Source: Dendrobium chrysotoxum (lineage: Eukaryota; Streptophyta; Magnoliopsida; Asparagales; Orchidaceae). From it: 64,000 nucleotides of DNA. The notes under the pieces are model-generated. The model had not been told where the DNA came from. It ran no database searches and saw nothing but the letters and a program-made list of their open reading frames with translations. The translations under genes and the position numbers were made by a program. The stretch is from positions 22,566,231-22,630,230 of the forward strand of contig CM034311.1 of NCBI GenBank assembly GCA_019925795.1. Reading direction: 5' to 3'. Positions 11,759-23,973 of the stretch are shown here, one piece after another (the first letter of the stretch is position 1; each line of letters opens with the position of its first letter).

Positions 11759-13017
11759 CATCATATATATATATATAAAATGTAATTTTCAATAGATGCC
11801 GTAATGCTATATTTTCAATAAAAGATATGTCCATATCTTGTTTGTTTCTCCATTTCTTTGTTGGTTCATTAAAGGCAATGCTGCTTTGCTTTTATAGTAG
11901 ACAACCTCCTAGTCCCAACAATATGGAGCTTACTAGATTTTGTGATATATGTGTAGAGACACCACCTTGCTAGCGACATCAATCCCACATTAGTTAATAA
12001 TTTTAAATTTGAAAATGCATTACCTTGTTATTTGTATCTTCTCTTCTTGGATTTAGATGAGAACATAAGGATTAATGTGCAATATTGTTGAGAGCTTTAA
12101 TTCTAACTATCTTTCTCCTAATTGAGGTTTGCCTTGATGCCTAGGTTAACAATGGGTGATACTATCAATATCTTCTATTACTTTGATTTTCTTTCTCCTT
12201 ACGGCATTCAATGATGAAACTTAGGGATATATACCTCAGATGAAAAAAACTTTATCAATGGTCTTAATGTTGATTGCTTGGTCTCCTTTGCATTTCCTTT
12301 TTCCTGTCAAAGCTTAGGGTGAAGCTTTTGTCAAGCCTCTTTCATGTGTCGTAGCTTCTCCCAGTAGGACCGCTAAAGATTGATTTTTTTATTTCTATCA
12401 TTCTCTTTGTTTTCTTGCTAAGTTTTTGATTGCCTATCTTTGTGTTCATTTTCTCCTCAATGGCTTAGGCTTTCAATCTGGCATCAATATTGCAATTTGG
12501 AAATGCTAAGCTAAGCTAACTCACTTTTCTTCTTCATGGTGGAGATTTAAATTAAGCTAAGCTTAGGGTTAAGCTATTTGATTGGTAAAAATGATAAGCT
12601 ACTATGAGCTAATGATAATATGAGGAAACTATTTGTTTTTTTTTTTGACTTAAACCCATTTGTTTAAATTATTATAAATTATAATTTAAATCTTAACTAA
12701 TTGAAATTATTATAAATTCCTTTAAATATATTAGATTTAACTTAATTGAAACCTTGTTAATCATAGTTAATTTATTTTTATTATAAATAATCAAGTGATT
12801 AATTAATTTTTTCATGCTTAAGTATCATTTTTATCTTAAATAAAGTTTTATTTATTGTAGTTAATTTTTTATTATGAGTAATTAAGTGATTCTTTAATTT
12901 TACCATGCTTAAATATCTTAATTAAAAAAATTTTAGTCTTTGTAAATTTTTTATCATGGGTAATCATTTGATAAATTAATTAATCCATGCTTAATTATAA
13001 TTGTTTGATAGTAAGAT
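11759..13017. other. Intergenic, no gene recognised
   Basis: No supported gene. Around 12510-12610 the words AAGCTAAGCT and GGTTAAGCTATTTGATTGG resemble the decayed terminus of a Tourist-like element. A comparable inverted motif occurs near 15640-15675, so an older element may have been split by LINE copy 3. This is only a suggestion. Confidence 0.4.
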
Positions 13018-13036
13018 ATCCTTAATCACTATTCAC

Positions 13037-13153
13037 TACTACAACAACAGCAAGCTTTTATTCTACTACATGGGGTCGACTATATAAGCCCTTTTTTCTT
13101 CAGTATGTCCTAATAAGAGTCAAATTCTCATTTAAATCTAATAAAAAAAAGGA
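13037..13153 (-). mobile_element. RTE-like LINE copy 6, short 3' end on minus strand
   Basis: On the minus strand this reads AATTTGACTCTTATTAGGAC, then GTCGACCCCATGTAGTAG, then a short GTTGTTGTAGTAG tail. That is the LINE 3' terminus, 5'-truncated to about 117 bp. A 9-bp word, ATCCTTAAT, occurs on both sides (13018-13026 and 13155-13163) and may be the target duplication. Confidence 0.75.
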
Positions 13154-13345
13154 CATCCTTAATTATCTTATTAAAAATCCTAACTAAATAAATATTGATT
13201 TTAGGTTAATTATGTGTTTATTATTATTATTATTTATTTATCATAGTTAATCTTACTGAGATTATATACAGTAAAACTCATATTGATTATTTTCTTTTAA
13301 GAAAAAAGATTATTTAGATTGCAAAAATTATAAAGTTATTTTTAG

Positions 13346-15511
13346 TGAAAGTTTTATGTATCCAATATCATTTATTAATTTTGGACTTTAAGATGAAAAT
13401 GCATAATAAGAAAAATAAATAAAATGTTACCTTAGGATTAGATGTGGGCATTTAAAGAGTACTAATAAAAATATTTTGAGAGTAAAATTTAAGATATTCA
13501 GATTTTAACTATGCTAATATTATATGAAAAAATGCACTTTTAGATATTAAGAATGTTGCAAATGATGTATTTGGAGTATCAAAAGAAAAACCCATAATAA
13601 TAATAATAGTTGGTGATAGAATCAAAATGTGTAAGCAAAAATAAAGAATAAGATGCTATGTAATAAAAATTGGTTTGGATTCAAAAACTTGAAAATTTTG
13701 GGAATGATATAAAGGAGACCCTGTAAGCAATTTAAGAAAGAAATGTTCAATGCAAAGAATTTAACTTTGAATGATTTATATAATAGATTAGATACTAAGG
13801 AGGGCGAAAGATGTATGTATAAGTTAGCTAAACAAAAAGATATGAGAATTAAGGATTTAGGTCAATTGAATTCCAGTAAGGATGAAGATCAAACAGTGCT
13901 TTTATTAGAAGAGAATATTCAACAAAGGTGTATGAGATATTTCGGTAAGCTTTTTAATGAAGATTTGTGAGAATACGATTGACTTTAGTGACCATAACAC
14001 CCTAAATGAAAATAGAGATTTTTATTTTTATTGTCGTATTAGTAAAACCAAAATTAGAGAGGCTTTAAAGAAAATGAAGTATGAAAAAGCTGTTGGACCT
14101 ATTGATATTTTAGTAGAAATGCTTAAGAGATGAAGGAATTTCTTAGCTTACAAAACTTTTCAATATTATTTTGAAGACTAAAAAAAAGTCCAGATGAGTG
14201 GAGGAGTGCATTGATTCTTATTTTTAAGAATAAAGGCGATGCACAAGAGTGCGCGAATTATAGAGGAATTAAGTTAATGTGTCATACATTAAAAATATGG
14301 GAGAGAGTTATTGATCATAGGTTACGATATGACACTAATGTTTCTCAAAATAAAATTTGGATTCATGTCAGGTAGGTCTATTATGGAAGCTATACATTTA
14401 TTGAGAGGTTTGATGGAGAAGTATAGAGAGATTAAAGGGGATCTATATATGATATTTATTGATTTAGGGAAAGCATATGATAAAGTTCCAAAGAAGTGCT
14501 GTGGAGAGTTCTAGAAAATAAAGGAGTTAATAATGCTTATATTCAAGTTATTAAGGATATGTATGCAGGAGTTGTTACTTGTGTTCAAACACAAAGTGGT
14601 TTGAACAAGTATTTTCCTATTTTAGTTGGATTACATTAAGGATCAGCTTTAAGCCCATATCTTTTTGCTTTAGTTATGGATGTTCTTACTAGACATTTAT
14701 AAGAGGATGTACCCTTGTGTATGCTTTATGCTGATGATATTATTTTTGTTGATAAGACTAGATAGGGAGCAGAAGGAAAACTTGAATTATGGAGGTCAAC
14801 CTAGAGTCTAAAACTTTTCATTTGAGTAGATCTAAAATCGAATACATAGAGTGTAATTTTAATAGTAATAGATGTAGTGGAGGAGTATGACTTTGGGAAA
14901 TCAAGTTATTAATAAGAGTACGTGTTTTAGATATTTTGGGTCTATTATTCAAGGTGATGGTGAAATAGATAGGAATATTATTAGTAGAATTTAAGTTGGA
15001 TGGTTGAAGTGGAGGAATGCATAGAGCCTGTTGTGTGATAGAAAAGTACCCCTCAAATTTAAGAGAAAATTTTATAAGATGGTGGTGAGACCTACAATGC
15101 TTTAGGTGCAAATGTTGGCTAAAAAAGAGAAGCATAACATTAAGTTAAGTGTTGTAGCTCAGGTGGATAAGTGGCTTCACTCTTAGAGATAGAATGGTCT
15201 CATTAAAAAGCTTACCGAAAAGGTTGGAGTAGCTCCATGACAGATAAGATTAGAGAGAGTTGCCTTAGATGGTTTGGACATATAAAATGTCAGCCTTCCG
15301 ATGAACTGATTAGGAGAGTAGATGTATTGGATTTGACCTATGTTAGGAAAAGTAGAGATAAACCTAAAAAGATTTTGCTAGAAAATATTAGAAATGGTCT
15401 TTTTTTTATTAAATTTAAATGAGAATTTGACTCTTAACAGAATACAATGAAGAAAAATGATACAAGTAGCCGACCCCACGTAGTGGGATAAATGCTTGTT
15501 GTTGTTGTTGT
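13346..15511 (+). mobile_element. RTE-like LINE copy 3, about 2.2 kb, lacks endonuclease
   Basis: Same structure as copy 1. It starts at the same internal point (TGAAAGTTTTATGTATCCAA against TGAAAATTTATGTACCCAAC), covers linker, RT and C-terminal region, and ends with CCCCACGTAGTGGGATAAAT and a GTT tail at about 15496-15511. Open pieces are 13743-13970 (LYNRLDTKEGE, SSKDEDQTV), 14311-14514 (SGRSIMEAIHLLRGL, FIDLGKAYDKVP), an RT box at about 14722-14745 (YADD in a separate frame) and 15237-15422. Many indels and stops make it older than copy 1. No clear target duplication was found. Confidence 0.85.
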
Positions 15512-17600
15512 ATAGTTAAGCTAACCTTTTAAGTTACAATTTTCACAAGTTTAACTTAAGTCAAGCTTAGGAACACTTAGAATAAAGGAAATGTTTAAGT
15601 CATAAGTTAAGCCAGGGATAAGAAATGCACCATTTTGCGCATAGCGATGCTTAAGTGCCAACCAAACAACCCCTTTAGGAGCAGCTTGAATCCTTAGTTA
15701 TTCAATCTTTCAATATCATGAGATTTTAAGTAGGAATTCCACTATACAAGGGCTTAAGCAGGAAGCTTTAAACAAGCAAAAGGAACTCACTGTATATTGT
15801 AGTAATCATAAATAAAAAAAAGGTTTGAATTTGGTCGTACCAATTTTCTATATGATTGGTGTTAATGATGTCATATTGCCATTATAATTTTGTAGATCTA
15901 ATTTACCTCTAATTTGAAAGGGTAGCGTTCTTCTCCCTTGCAAGCTCTCCTTTGGATTGTTGCAACTTCCCCTTCATTGGTCACCTTGTAGTATCCATCT
16001 CTGTCTTCCTCATCTTTTTTAGGCCACAGTACCATTTTGCTACAACTCTCCTCTAGAAGATGAGTTTGGCTTGGTACAACCAAAGTCATAAGTGTATGAG
16101 ATGCTTATGCTATCCCTGCTGCGATTATAGTAAGGTCTGCAAAAAGTGATTCAAGCTTTTGTAAACAAGAGTTATGCCTCTTATGTTAGTTTGAAGGAGT
16201 TGAGGTGAAGCCGACAATGTTTTGGAATGTCTCTTCTCTTGGTTCCAACATCTCATTGCTTCATTTCCTTGACACTCCTGATTTTTTGCGATTGCATTGA
16301 TTAGCACGCAACAAGAGCGTTGCTTTGATGCATAACTTGATTCAAATTCAGGAAGGACCAAAAGGTTTTCCAAGTCAGTCCTTTGGATGTGGAAAGGTGA
16401 TGTGAGGCTTGGAAGGTTTTATGTATTTATTTGATAGCAAATGCTTGGGATGTTGAAATAGATGAATCTGGCATTACAGTAGAAGGGAAACCCACAACTA
16501 GGTTTTTAAGTGAGGTCGATTTGAGGGAATACATCTTGTTCTTCATACTTCGAACTTGTTCCAACAAGTGGAAGTTTCTGCTTAGTGTTCTCTATGCCCA
16601 TAATAGGTTCCAAGTGTTATATGGTTGCTGTAATTGTTTAGGTGTTTGATTTCCGCCTCCTTAGGAATCTTGGATTGACTAGTTAAAGAGTGTGAGGAAG
16701 TGAGAATTTAGGTGGAACTCCGGTTGGCTTTTATTGCTAAAAAAATGTGTACAAAAGCTGCTATTTATAAGCCAAGGGAGGCAATACAAACTTCAAATAA
16801 TTCTTAATAATAAGGTAAAAAATGCACCAAAATTTTCTAGTTTATCTTTGGAAACCACTTGGTGCATTGAGTTGAGTGGATATCATCAAGCCATCTTAAG
16901 AGATCTCTTCTTTGTTTAATGGGGCAAAAAACCTGTGCCAAAAAAATCCAAATCTCACCTTTTTTGGTCTGCTACTTTAGCCGATCCTCATATATGGTCT
17001 TTAGTGTAGCACTAATGTAACCCTTGTGGCTATTCCCAAAAAGTATTAGGCATGACTAACAATTTCTTGAGCTCTTGTGAGCCTCCTCAACCATGAAAAT
17101 TGAAGAAATGTAAAAAAAGACGAAAGATTCCTAGATTAACAATTCAATCTTCTTATGAAGAGACAAAAGAATAAGGAAATTAACCATCCTATATTAGTGT
17201 TCTTGTTCATTTTAATGATTCCAGTTGATTTAGGTCTTTTAGGGTCCCACTATTTTCCAACCTTCAATTATGATTTTCTTGTAATTTCCTCTATTAAGTT
17301 ATTTCAAGTTCTTTCAACTTTACTCATGATTTGCATCTTTAGTCATTGTATCTGGTAGGTTTGTGATGTGATCTTTCTAGATCGGTAGTCGAATTGTATT
17401 GTGAGCTTGTCTTCTGATTTTCTTAAATTCTGAATTGAATGAGGCTTTATGATTGTTAATTTAAGGTTTTGAGGCATTTAAAGAAAAAAAAAAAAACATT
17501 ACTTGATCTCTACTTTGATTTAATAAACTTTTGGTATGATGCAATTCCTTCTAGCCTTCTCTTAGTGTTAATGGGAATAAAAGATTATCTTCTTGTACCA
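15512..17600. other. Intergenic; unidentified open segments
   Basis: No gene family was recognised. Minus-strand open frames at 15898-16089 (63 aa) and 16125-16373 (82 aa), and a plus-strand one at 16431-16649 (72 aa), have less biased composition than the neighbouring DNA. They could be remnants of an old gene or element, but carry no recognisable motif. Confidence 0.4.
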
Positions 17601-17607
17601 ACATTAA

Positions 17608-18340
17608 GGTCCTATTTGGATGCGAGTAAGATTTAAGTCAAGTCAAAGTTAGTAAATACTCTTAAGTTTGGATTTACTAAATCCTGAGGGCATGGTAGAG
17701 GTTAAATTCGATTAAATTTTGATGAACTGTTTGGATATTTATTTTAGAATTTAAATTCTATTAGCTCAAATAAGATTTTAATAATAATTATTTTTAATGA
17801 AACTAATACATATTACATAATTACAAAGAAATTAATCAAATCATACTGTATCATATATTAAAATTACAACTAATTATTAATTAGTAAATTATTAAACTAA
17901 TGAATTACATCTATTAAATAAAATTAAATGACAAATAATATCAATTAACTTAGGTTAATATTTTTTTAATTTATTAATAAAATTATTTAATGTAATCATT
18001 ACATCATAATAATTATTATTTTAATTAATATTTCTATTAATTAACACTAATTATCACATCTAAGAATTTCAAAAGCATGCTTCGTGTGAAGTAAGGTTTT
18101 GAAAGAGTTGCTAAAGAAGCTTCTTCACCTCTTTTGATGAGGTTGTTCTTGCCAGATCGGAAGTCACGATGGGAGCTCGCTGCTTCTGCTAAATCCTGTA
18201 AATCCTTTGAACCAAATCCGGGATTTCGATCAAAAAGAGGAAAAATAATGTGAAATGAGGATTTAACTTACCGTGAGATTTGAGTGGTGTTTTTTTGCAT
18301 GTGGCAAGATTTAACTTAAATTCTGCATTCAAATAGCTCC
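17608..18340. mobile_element. Candidate Tourist-like non-autonomous TIR element
   Basis: The left end GGTCCTATTTGGATGCGAGT and the reverse complement of the right end (GGAGCTATTTGAATGCAGAA) form an imperfect terminal inverted repeat, followed on both sides by AAGATTTAAG/ATTTAAGTTAAATC-type subterminal words. The interior is very AT-rich except near 18100-18230. No clean 3-bp TSD was found. Confidence 0.5.
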
Positions 18341-18768
18341 CAGTCCTCATTCTTCTATTTGGTGATCTCGTCTTATTCTAGTTCTATCAAATTGAATATA
18401 AATTCTATGACACTGACACTAGGCATTGTCAAGACATTGCAGTAGCATGAGTACATAGCATAATTATAAAAAATAGGGCATGATGCATCATAGACATTAT
18501 AATTTATAAACTATTGATATAAATCGTATAATTTAAACACCTGGTGCCTAATTTTCTATCAAATTGTTTTACAGATGAAATTTAATATCATCTGTCATAG
18601 AAAGAGCTTGATGACTAAACAATATATTGGTTTAATTATAATTATATTTCAATTTTTTGTCATATGTACTTTATTTTTATCAAGCGCACTTAATTGCCAA
18701 CAACCTAAAAACATTAGCATTGATCTTTAGGCATGAATTTTCCAATGTTAACATTGTATTATCCATAC
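18341..18768. other. Intergenic, nothing recognised
   Basis: AT-rich sequence without open frames of interest or recognised repeats. Confidence 0.5.
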
Positions 18769-19106
18769 AAAAAGGCAAACAGAAAAAGAGTATATAATAT
18801 TTAGAATGTCCAAAAAAAAAGAATGTATTGATTTGCCACCAATTGACTCAACATAGTCGCAATGCGATCACCATTGCTACTAGCACCAATGTCCTCTTTA
18901 ATGGAACCTTCACCATCATAAAAAGGCAAACAAACATAGAGTATATAATATTTAGAATGTCCAAAAAAGGAGTGCATTGATTTGCCACTAATTGACTCAA
19001 CACGGTCGCAATGTTCATCATCGCCGCTAACACCAATGTCCTCTTTAATTGAACCTTCACCATCATAAATAAAAAATATGATTTGCTAAGTTGGTCACTA
19101 ACACCA
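18769..19106. repeat. Tandem repeat, about 151-bp unit, two copies and the start of a third
   Basis: Unit 1 starts at 18769 and unit 2 at 18920, each beginning AAAAAGGCAAAC and containing AATATTTAGAATGTCC, CAATGTCCTCTTTAAT and CCTTCACCATCAT. A third, more diverged part starts near 19068 and is interrupted at 19106 by the LTR element; it resumes at 21627. In one minus-strand frame the unit reads DGEGSIKEDIG, so it may derive from coding sequence. Confidence 0.8.
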
Positions 19107-19576
19107 TGATAGGAAGTGCTTGTAGAAATTTAGGAAAAGCCTTGGCTGACATCTAATTTCAGTAATTTTAGAAAAACCAACAACAAGAAAACTAGGAATA
19201 GAACATACAAGATCACTTTTTTATTGAAAGTTTTATGAAAGAAAATAAAAGATATAAGAGTATCTTTAATTGGAGAGGAAGATGCGGCTCTCCCAAATCT
19301 CTAGACGCCGCTAGAGCCCAAAACCTAAGAGATCTCAAATTTCAGCCAAATTCAAGATGTCCTAACCCTAGGAAAACAAACTATTTAATGCATACAATCC
19401 AAAAGGAAATCTCTAAACCGTCCCTCTCCTAACTCCCTCAAAACTCCTTCCTAAATAGCTCCGTTGGATTGGGCAGTTTGATTGGCGCGTACAGGAGGCG
19501 GAGACGTTCCACGTCTGTTGCCTGTAAGTTGGCCCCATATGGACCGGCTGGATCGGTCCAGTGAACCGGTCTAACA
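19107..19576 (-). repeat. 3' LTR (element orientation) of the gypsy element
   Basis: 470 bp, similar along its length to 21166-21626, with about 9 bp net length difference. It contains TTGAATTTGGCTGAAATTTG-like words and CTAGCGGCGTCTAGAGATTT on the minus strand. Confidence 0.92.
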
Positions 19577-19589
19577 ATACTCCCCTCCC

Positions 19590-21020
19590 AAAGACCCACC
19601 TTGTTCGCAAGGTGGAAAGACGACACCCTCCTCCATTCCCTCCGCATCACAAACGGTAAGAACCTGAAGAGTTCAGTTTTTACACTTGTGCCCCGACGTA
19701 TACCTCTCGTCACATCTGAACAGAGCCCCTTCACCCTCTTCTCTTGTAATTCTGTTTCTGTGAGCTTCTTGAAGTTGTCCCTAGGTCTTCCTCATGCAAT
19801 CTTTTCCTTCGAAGTCCCCCTAAGAGTATCCGGTGTTGTCTCCTTGGATGTCAATAAGGTGGTGGTCATCCTATACGAGCCTTATGAGCTGCTGCCTCCT
19901 ATCTCTCTCCAGATGCTTCTGATCCTCTACCAATGGAGCTAGCTCCATAGCCTCTCCCAAGCACAAGGCCTCATTACTCCAACCACTGTCCGGATCTCTG
20001 GTGTCAGTCCCTTCATGAAGTTCCCCTCTAGCACTATCTCAAAAAGGCAGTCCAATCGACTAGCAAGGTACTCGAACCTCTCCCGATACTCTATCACTGA
20101 ACCATTTTGTGCCAAGGTGAAGAACTGCTCGTAGAAGTCTCCTCCCCTGTCTGTTCGAAAACATTCTACTAAACATCTTTGAACTTCCTCCAACTCCGTA
20201 TGGGTAGTCGCATGTCTCTTCATTGGTAGCAAGACAAAGCCTTCCCTTCCAAACATAGGCCCGCTGTTGTCAGTCTCTCCTCCTCCGTCAACCTATTGAC
20301 GGTGAAATATCTTTCAATCTTGTTGATTCACCTGTGCGCATCCTCCCCCTCAAAGGTTGGCATCTACAGTTTCCTCACCCTCCAATTGCCTCCGTTCCCT
20401 CTATTCCCTCCATAACTTCTCATTCCCCAAGGGGGTGGTTCTCCCCATGTGTCCCAATCATCCCTTCTACGCTCATACCCAAACCTTTCATCAACTTCCC
20501 ACATTCTCCTTTCAAACTCAGCACCCCTTGGATTATAATAAACTCCTCTCCTTTCAAAATCAGCCCCCCTCCCCCCTTGCGCCGGTCATAAGTTACTCTT
20601 TTCCTTTCAAAATCTACCCCTTTCCTCTCAAATTCAGCACCCCTTCGTTCTTGCCCTACCTCCTCACGCCTCTCCCCATACCCTCTATCGGGCTCTTCCC
20701 TAGGTATAGGCTCTGGGGAGGTATTCTCTCTTTCGAGTCTCCATCTCTTGATCTTCCCTTTGCCTTATTGGATTAGAGTTTTCCCCGCTTCTTGGGTTGT
20801 CGAAGGCTTCCCTCGCCTCTAACGACGCCTTTTTGGATTGGCCCTCGAACAACTTATTCAACATCTCCCCAAGGCTGGAAAAATTCCCATCCATCTTCTC
20901 ATGCATGGCTGAAATTTTACTTTTGACATCTGAAAGCTAAGTTTGGAGATCGAAAATTTCAATTTTCAATTGTCTGATCTCCCATTCCAACACTTTTATC
21001 TTTCTTCTTGCCATGGAAAG
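19590..21020 (-). pseudogene. Decayed gypsy gag polyprotein
   Basis: Minus-strand gag remnant. From the 5' side there is a charged N-terminal segment (20700-21014, MARRKIKVLEWEIRQLK, then NFSSLGEMLNKLFEGQ), an Arg/Glu-rich linker, and the retrotransposon gag core at 19939-20256 (YEQFFTLAQNGSVIEYRERF, LASRLD, MKGLTPEIRTVV). It ends with a zinc knuckle at about 19684-19730 reading LFRCDERYTSGHKC, where the first Cys of the usual CFRC is Leu. Several stops and frameshifts interrupt it. The frame runs into the LTR without a pol region. Gag normally forms the particle and binds the element RNA. Confidence 0.82.
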
Positions 21021-21149
21021 CTGGATTTAGGCTCCAATAGCAAAGAGCAACAAGTTTGACGTGAATTTTGGCCTCAGCAAAAACAACAAGATTGGATACA
21101 GAACAAAACAAAATTCAGCGAGGAAGACTTCTATTTTAGCCCAGGAAAT

Positions 21150-21165
21150 TGCTCTGATACCAATT
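21150..21165 (-). promoter_or_regulatory. Primer binding site (initiator Met tRNA type)
   Basis: Plus-strand GCTCTGATACCAATTT, read on the minus strand as TTGGTATCAGAGC directly after the LTR. It matches the plant initiator-Met tRNA 3' end complement used for minus-strand priming. Confidence 0.9.
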
Positions 21166-21626
21166 TGATAGGAAGTGCTTGTAGAAATTTGGGAAATGCC
21201 TTGGCTGAAATATAATTTCAATAATTTCAGAAAAATCAACAACAAGAAAACTAGGAATAGAATACACAAGAATACTTTTTTATTGAAAATTTTATGAAAG
21301 AAAATACAAGATACAAGTGGATCTTCAATTGGAGAGGAATATCCGGCTCTCCCAAATCTCTAGACGCCGCTAGAGCCCAAAACCTAAGAGATCTCAAATT
21401 CAGCCAAATTCAAGATGCCCTAACCCTAGGAAAACAAACTATTTAATGCATACAATCCAAAAGGAAATATCTAAACAGTCCCTACATTCAAATTTCCCTT
21501 CTAACTCCCTCAAAAATCCTTCATAAATAGCTCCGTTGGATTGGGCAGTTTGATCGATAACTATAGGAGGCGGAGACGTTCCGCCTCTATTGCTCGTAAG
21601 TCGGTCCCATATGGACCGGTCTAACA
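21166..21626 (-). repeat. 5' LTR (element orientation) of the gypsy element
   Basis: 461 bp, partner of 19107-19576. It begins TGTTAGACCGG on the minus strand and ends CACTTCCTATCA. It contains an AATAAAAAAG polyadenylation-like signal on the minus strand. Confidence 0.92.
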
Positions 21627-22271
21627 CACCACTATCTTATTCAATAGGGTTTTCACCATCATCGATACAAAATATAGATTTGTTAAGTTGAATAATAAGA
21701 AAAAACACACTTCATCGTCGTGTGTCCTAGTTGTGTCTGGGTGTCTCGATTGTTTTAGGTTGTCTTGATCATGTTTTACTATATATATATATGAGTTTTA
21801 GCATGTCACATATGTGTCGGGGCAAGTTAGAGGTGTGTTCGTGTCTGACACATGTGCAAAAAAATATTTGAAAGTGCTTGTGTTTCATAGAATAGATTTG
21901 TCTTTTTATACATCATTTTTATTAAATAGCTATTAAATAATTATAAGTTGGGTTTCTTCATGTTTTTGGATTTTCAACTAAATGAATGAATAATTATTTG
22001 AATTAAATGTTTATGAATGGTGAAGTTTATATTTTTGTATGATTTTGTGCATCTTCTTGTAGATTTGCATTACAAAATTCTAGAATTTAAGATGCACTTA
22101 ATCATAACTTTCAAGCTCCTTGTAGATGCACTTAGATTAGTTGATTTGATGGCTTGCTCATGACATCAAAAACCTCTTAGAGTTGCTTTTTCATGATTAA
22201 TGAGAACAACTCTTCGATATCACTATTTTCTTTAGATGTTTTGCTTTTACTCTCTTAAAATAATATATTAG
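21627..22271. other. Continuation of the split 151-bp repeat, then intergenic
   Basis: 21627-21695 resumes the third repeat unit (TTTTCACCATCATCGATAC). From about 21715 to 21860 there are GTGTCTGGGTGTC and GTGTCTGACACATG words like the ends of the hAT element at the window start, perhaps an old hAT end. The rest is AT-rich with nothing recognised. Confidence 0.5.
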
Positions 22272-22276
22272 TTTGG

Positions 22277-23973
22277 TGTCACGACCCGGCCTGAATACTT
22301 AAACTAACGAGGCGAGAATGAAAATCAGATGGTATTAACATTTTATCTTTTTTCAATGAACACATTAACATAAAACCTATCAAAGCAACTGAAGAGCCAC
22401 TATAACAAAGAGATTTCATAAAATTTATTCATTTCACTTTTCAAAGCTAATAATTACAATAGTTATAATTTACGTGTTTTCATTGTTGCGCCATCTTCTA
22501 TAAACGTACCCTTCTCTTTTAGTCATTTTTAAATCTTTGGAGACTTACCTGAAAATATTTATTTAATGGAATGAGTTTACAAAGTAAACTCAGTAGGTAA
22601 CTTCTATAACAATTAACATGTATAAAGTACAATACATATAACCTTTGATATATGCATATTCATTTAACATTTGATATACATTTCCTTTCTTTGGCTCATT
22701 TCATTCCATTAAATCCTTTATACATATCAAATCATATTCATTTATAATATTATAATACTTTAATATGTATTCCTTTTCCCATTTAATTAGTACAGGAGCA
22801 TCGTATAAATGTACCAAAGGTACAACCATTTTCATTTTCTTTTCCTTTTCCTTTTCCATAACATTTTCCTTTTTATGTGCACGGGTATGTTACTTTCCCA
22901 GCCAGTACCATACAGGGGTGAACTACTGTAAATTTGCATGCTTATCCTTTTTCATTTTTCATTTATTTTTTATTCATTCATGTATCATTTCTTTAATATA
23001 TACTTTCTAAATACATATAAGTATCATATATATGTATAATTGCTTTCTAACTTTAGTTTCACATATTCATGTCATCTTTACATACTTTATCATGATAATC
23101 AATGCATACTATCATATATGCATTTGAAGTTTATATTGCTTTATTCATAATAGCCTCAAAATAAGCAAAACAATTATGTAAATATTTTTTTCAAAATGAA
23201 CTGGGAAATAAAATAATGGAATTTCAAACAACTATAATTACCCACTTTATTTTCTTCTTCCAATATTCGTCCAGTATTGAAAACCTTTAACTGTTCACAA
23301 GAATATAATAATTTAATTAATATTAAATATCAATTAAATATCTCAATAAACATTTGATTTCTTCCCTACAATTTACCTCACAATATTTCCTTTCCTTTCT
23401 CGCAAATCTTCCTTCCTCCACCGTCAAACCAAAGTTTATATCACTCGGAGTCTTCTAATCTAAATTAAAATATATTTCTCATTATTAATTCAATAAAAAA
23501 AAACGAGAAATAAAACATAACCTTAAACTAATCATTTAGCTTTCCTTAAGAAGGAATTTCCAGAGTCTAATTCCTTCTTCTTCCTTCTCTCACAATTTCT
23601 TTCTCCTTGCTTTCAATCCCTTCCTTTTCCCTTATGAAAAATATCTCTTGCTTTAGATGAAGTAAAACAAGGGCATTTATACGAAAATGGAAAGAAAAAC
23701 TCAACAAACCTTCTTCCCTCTTCCTCTCGGTCATTCTTCTCGTTCATTGAGATTTCTTCAAATTTTAGCGATAGGAAAGAAAAGGAGTTGGTGATTCTTA
23801 TCCCTAAACACGATCACTTGCTAAAAATGGCGAAATGAATTCTTCCTAATCCTCCCATGCATGCGTTCAGGAGCTCGGTTCCGCCTCTATCGCGATCTGT
23901 CCCATGTCTGTTCGCCCTCTCCTGTTCGCAGGGTATTAAAAGGTTGAACCGGCCGGATGAACTGGTTATTACA
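22277..23973 (-). mobile_element. Solo LTR of a second gypsy-type family
   Basis: A 1,697-bp interval beginning TGTCACGACCCGG and ending TTATTACA, flanked by TTTGG (22272-22276) and CTTGG (23974-23978), a 4-of-5 target duplication. TGTCACGACCCGG is a common gypsy LTR terminus, and the words near 22570-22600 (TTTACAAAGTAAACTCAGTA) are of a kind seen in such LTRs; both place the element on the minus strand. No primer site or coding interior adjoins it, hence solo LTR. Confidence 0.72.

Larger units (their letters stand above)
19107..21626 (-). mobile_element. Ty3/gypsy LTR retrotransposon, gag-only, with CACCA target duplication
   Basis: A complete, short (2,520 bp) LTR element on the minus strand. 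The LTRs lie at 19107-19576 and 21166-21626, begin TG and end CA, and are flanked by the same five bases CACCA at 19102-19106 and 21627-21631. On the minus strand, just inside the 21166 LTR edge, is TTGGTATCAGAGC, complementary to the 3' end of plant initiator Met tRNA (primer binding site). A purine-rich tract (GGGAGGGGAGTA) precedes the downstream LTR near 19577-19590. The 1.6-kb interior contains only decayed gag; no protease, RT, RNase H or integrase motif was seen, so it depends on a helper element. Confidence 0.93.
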
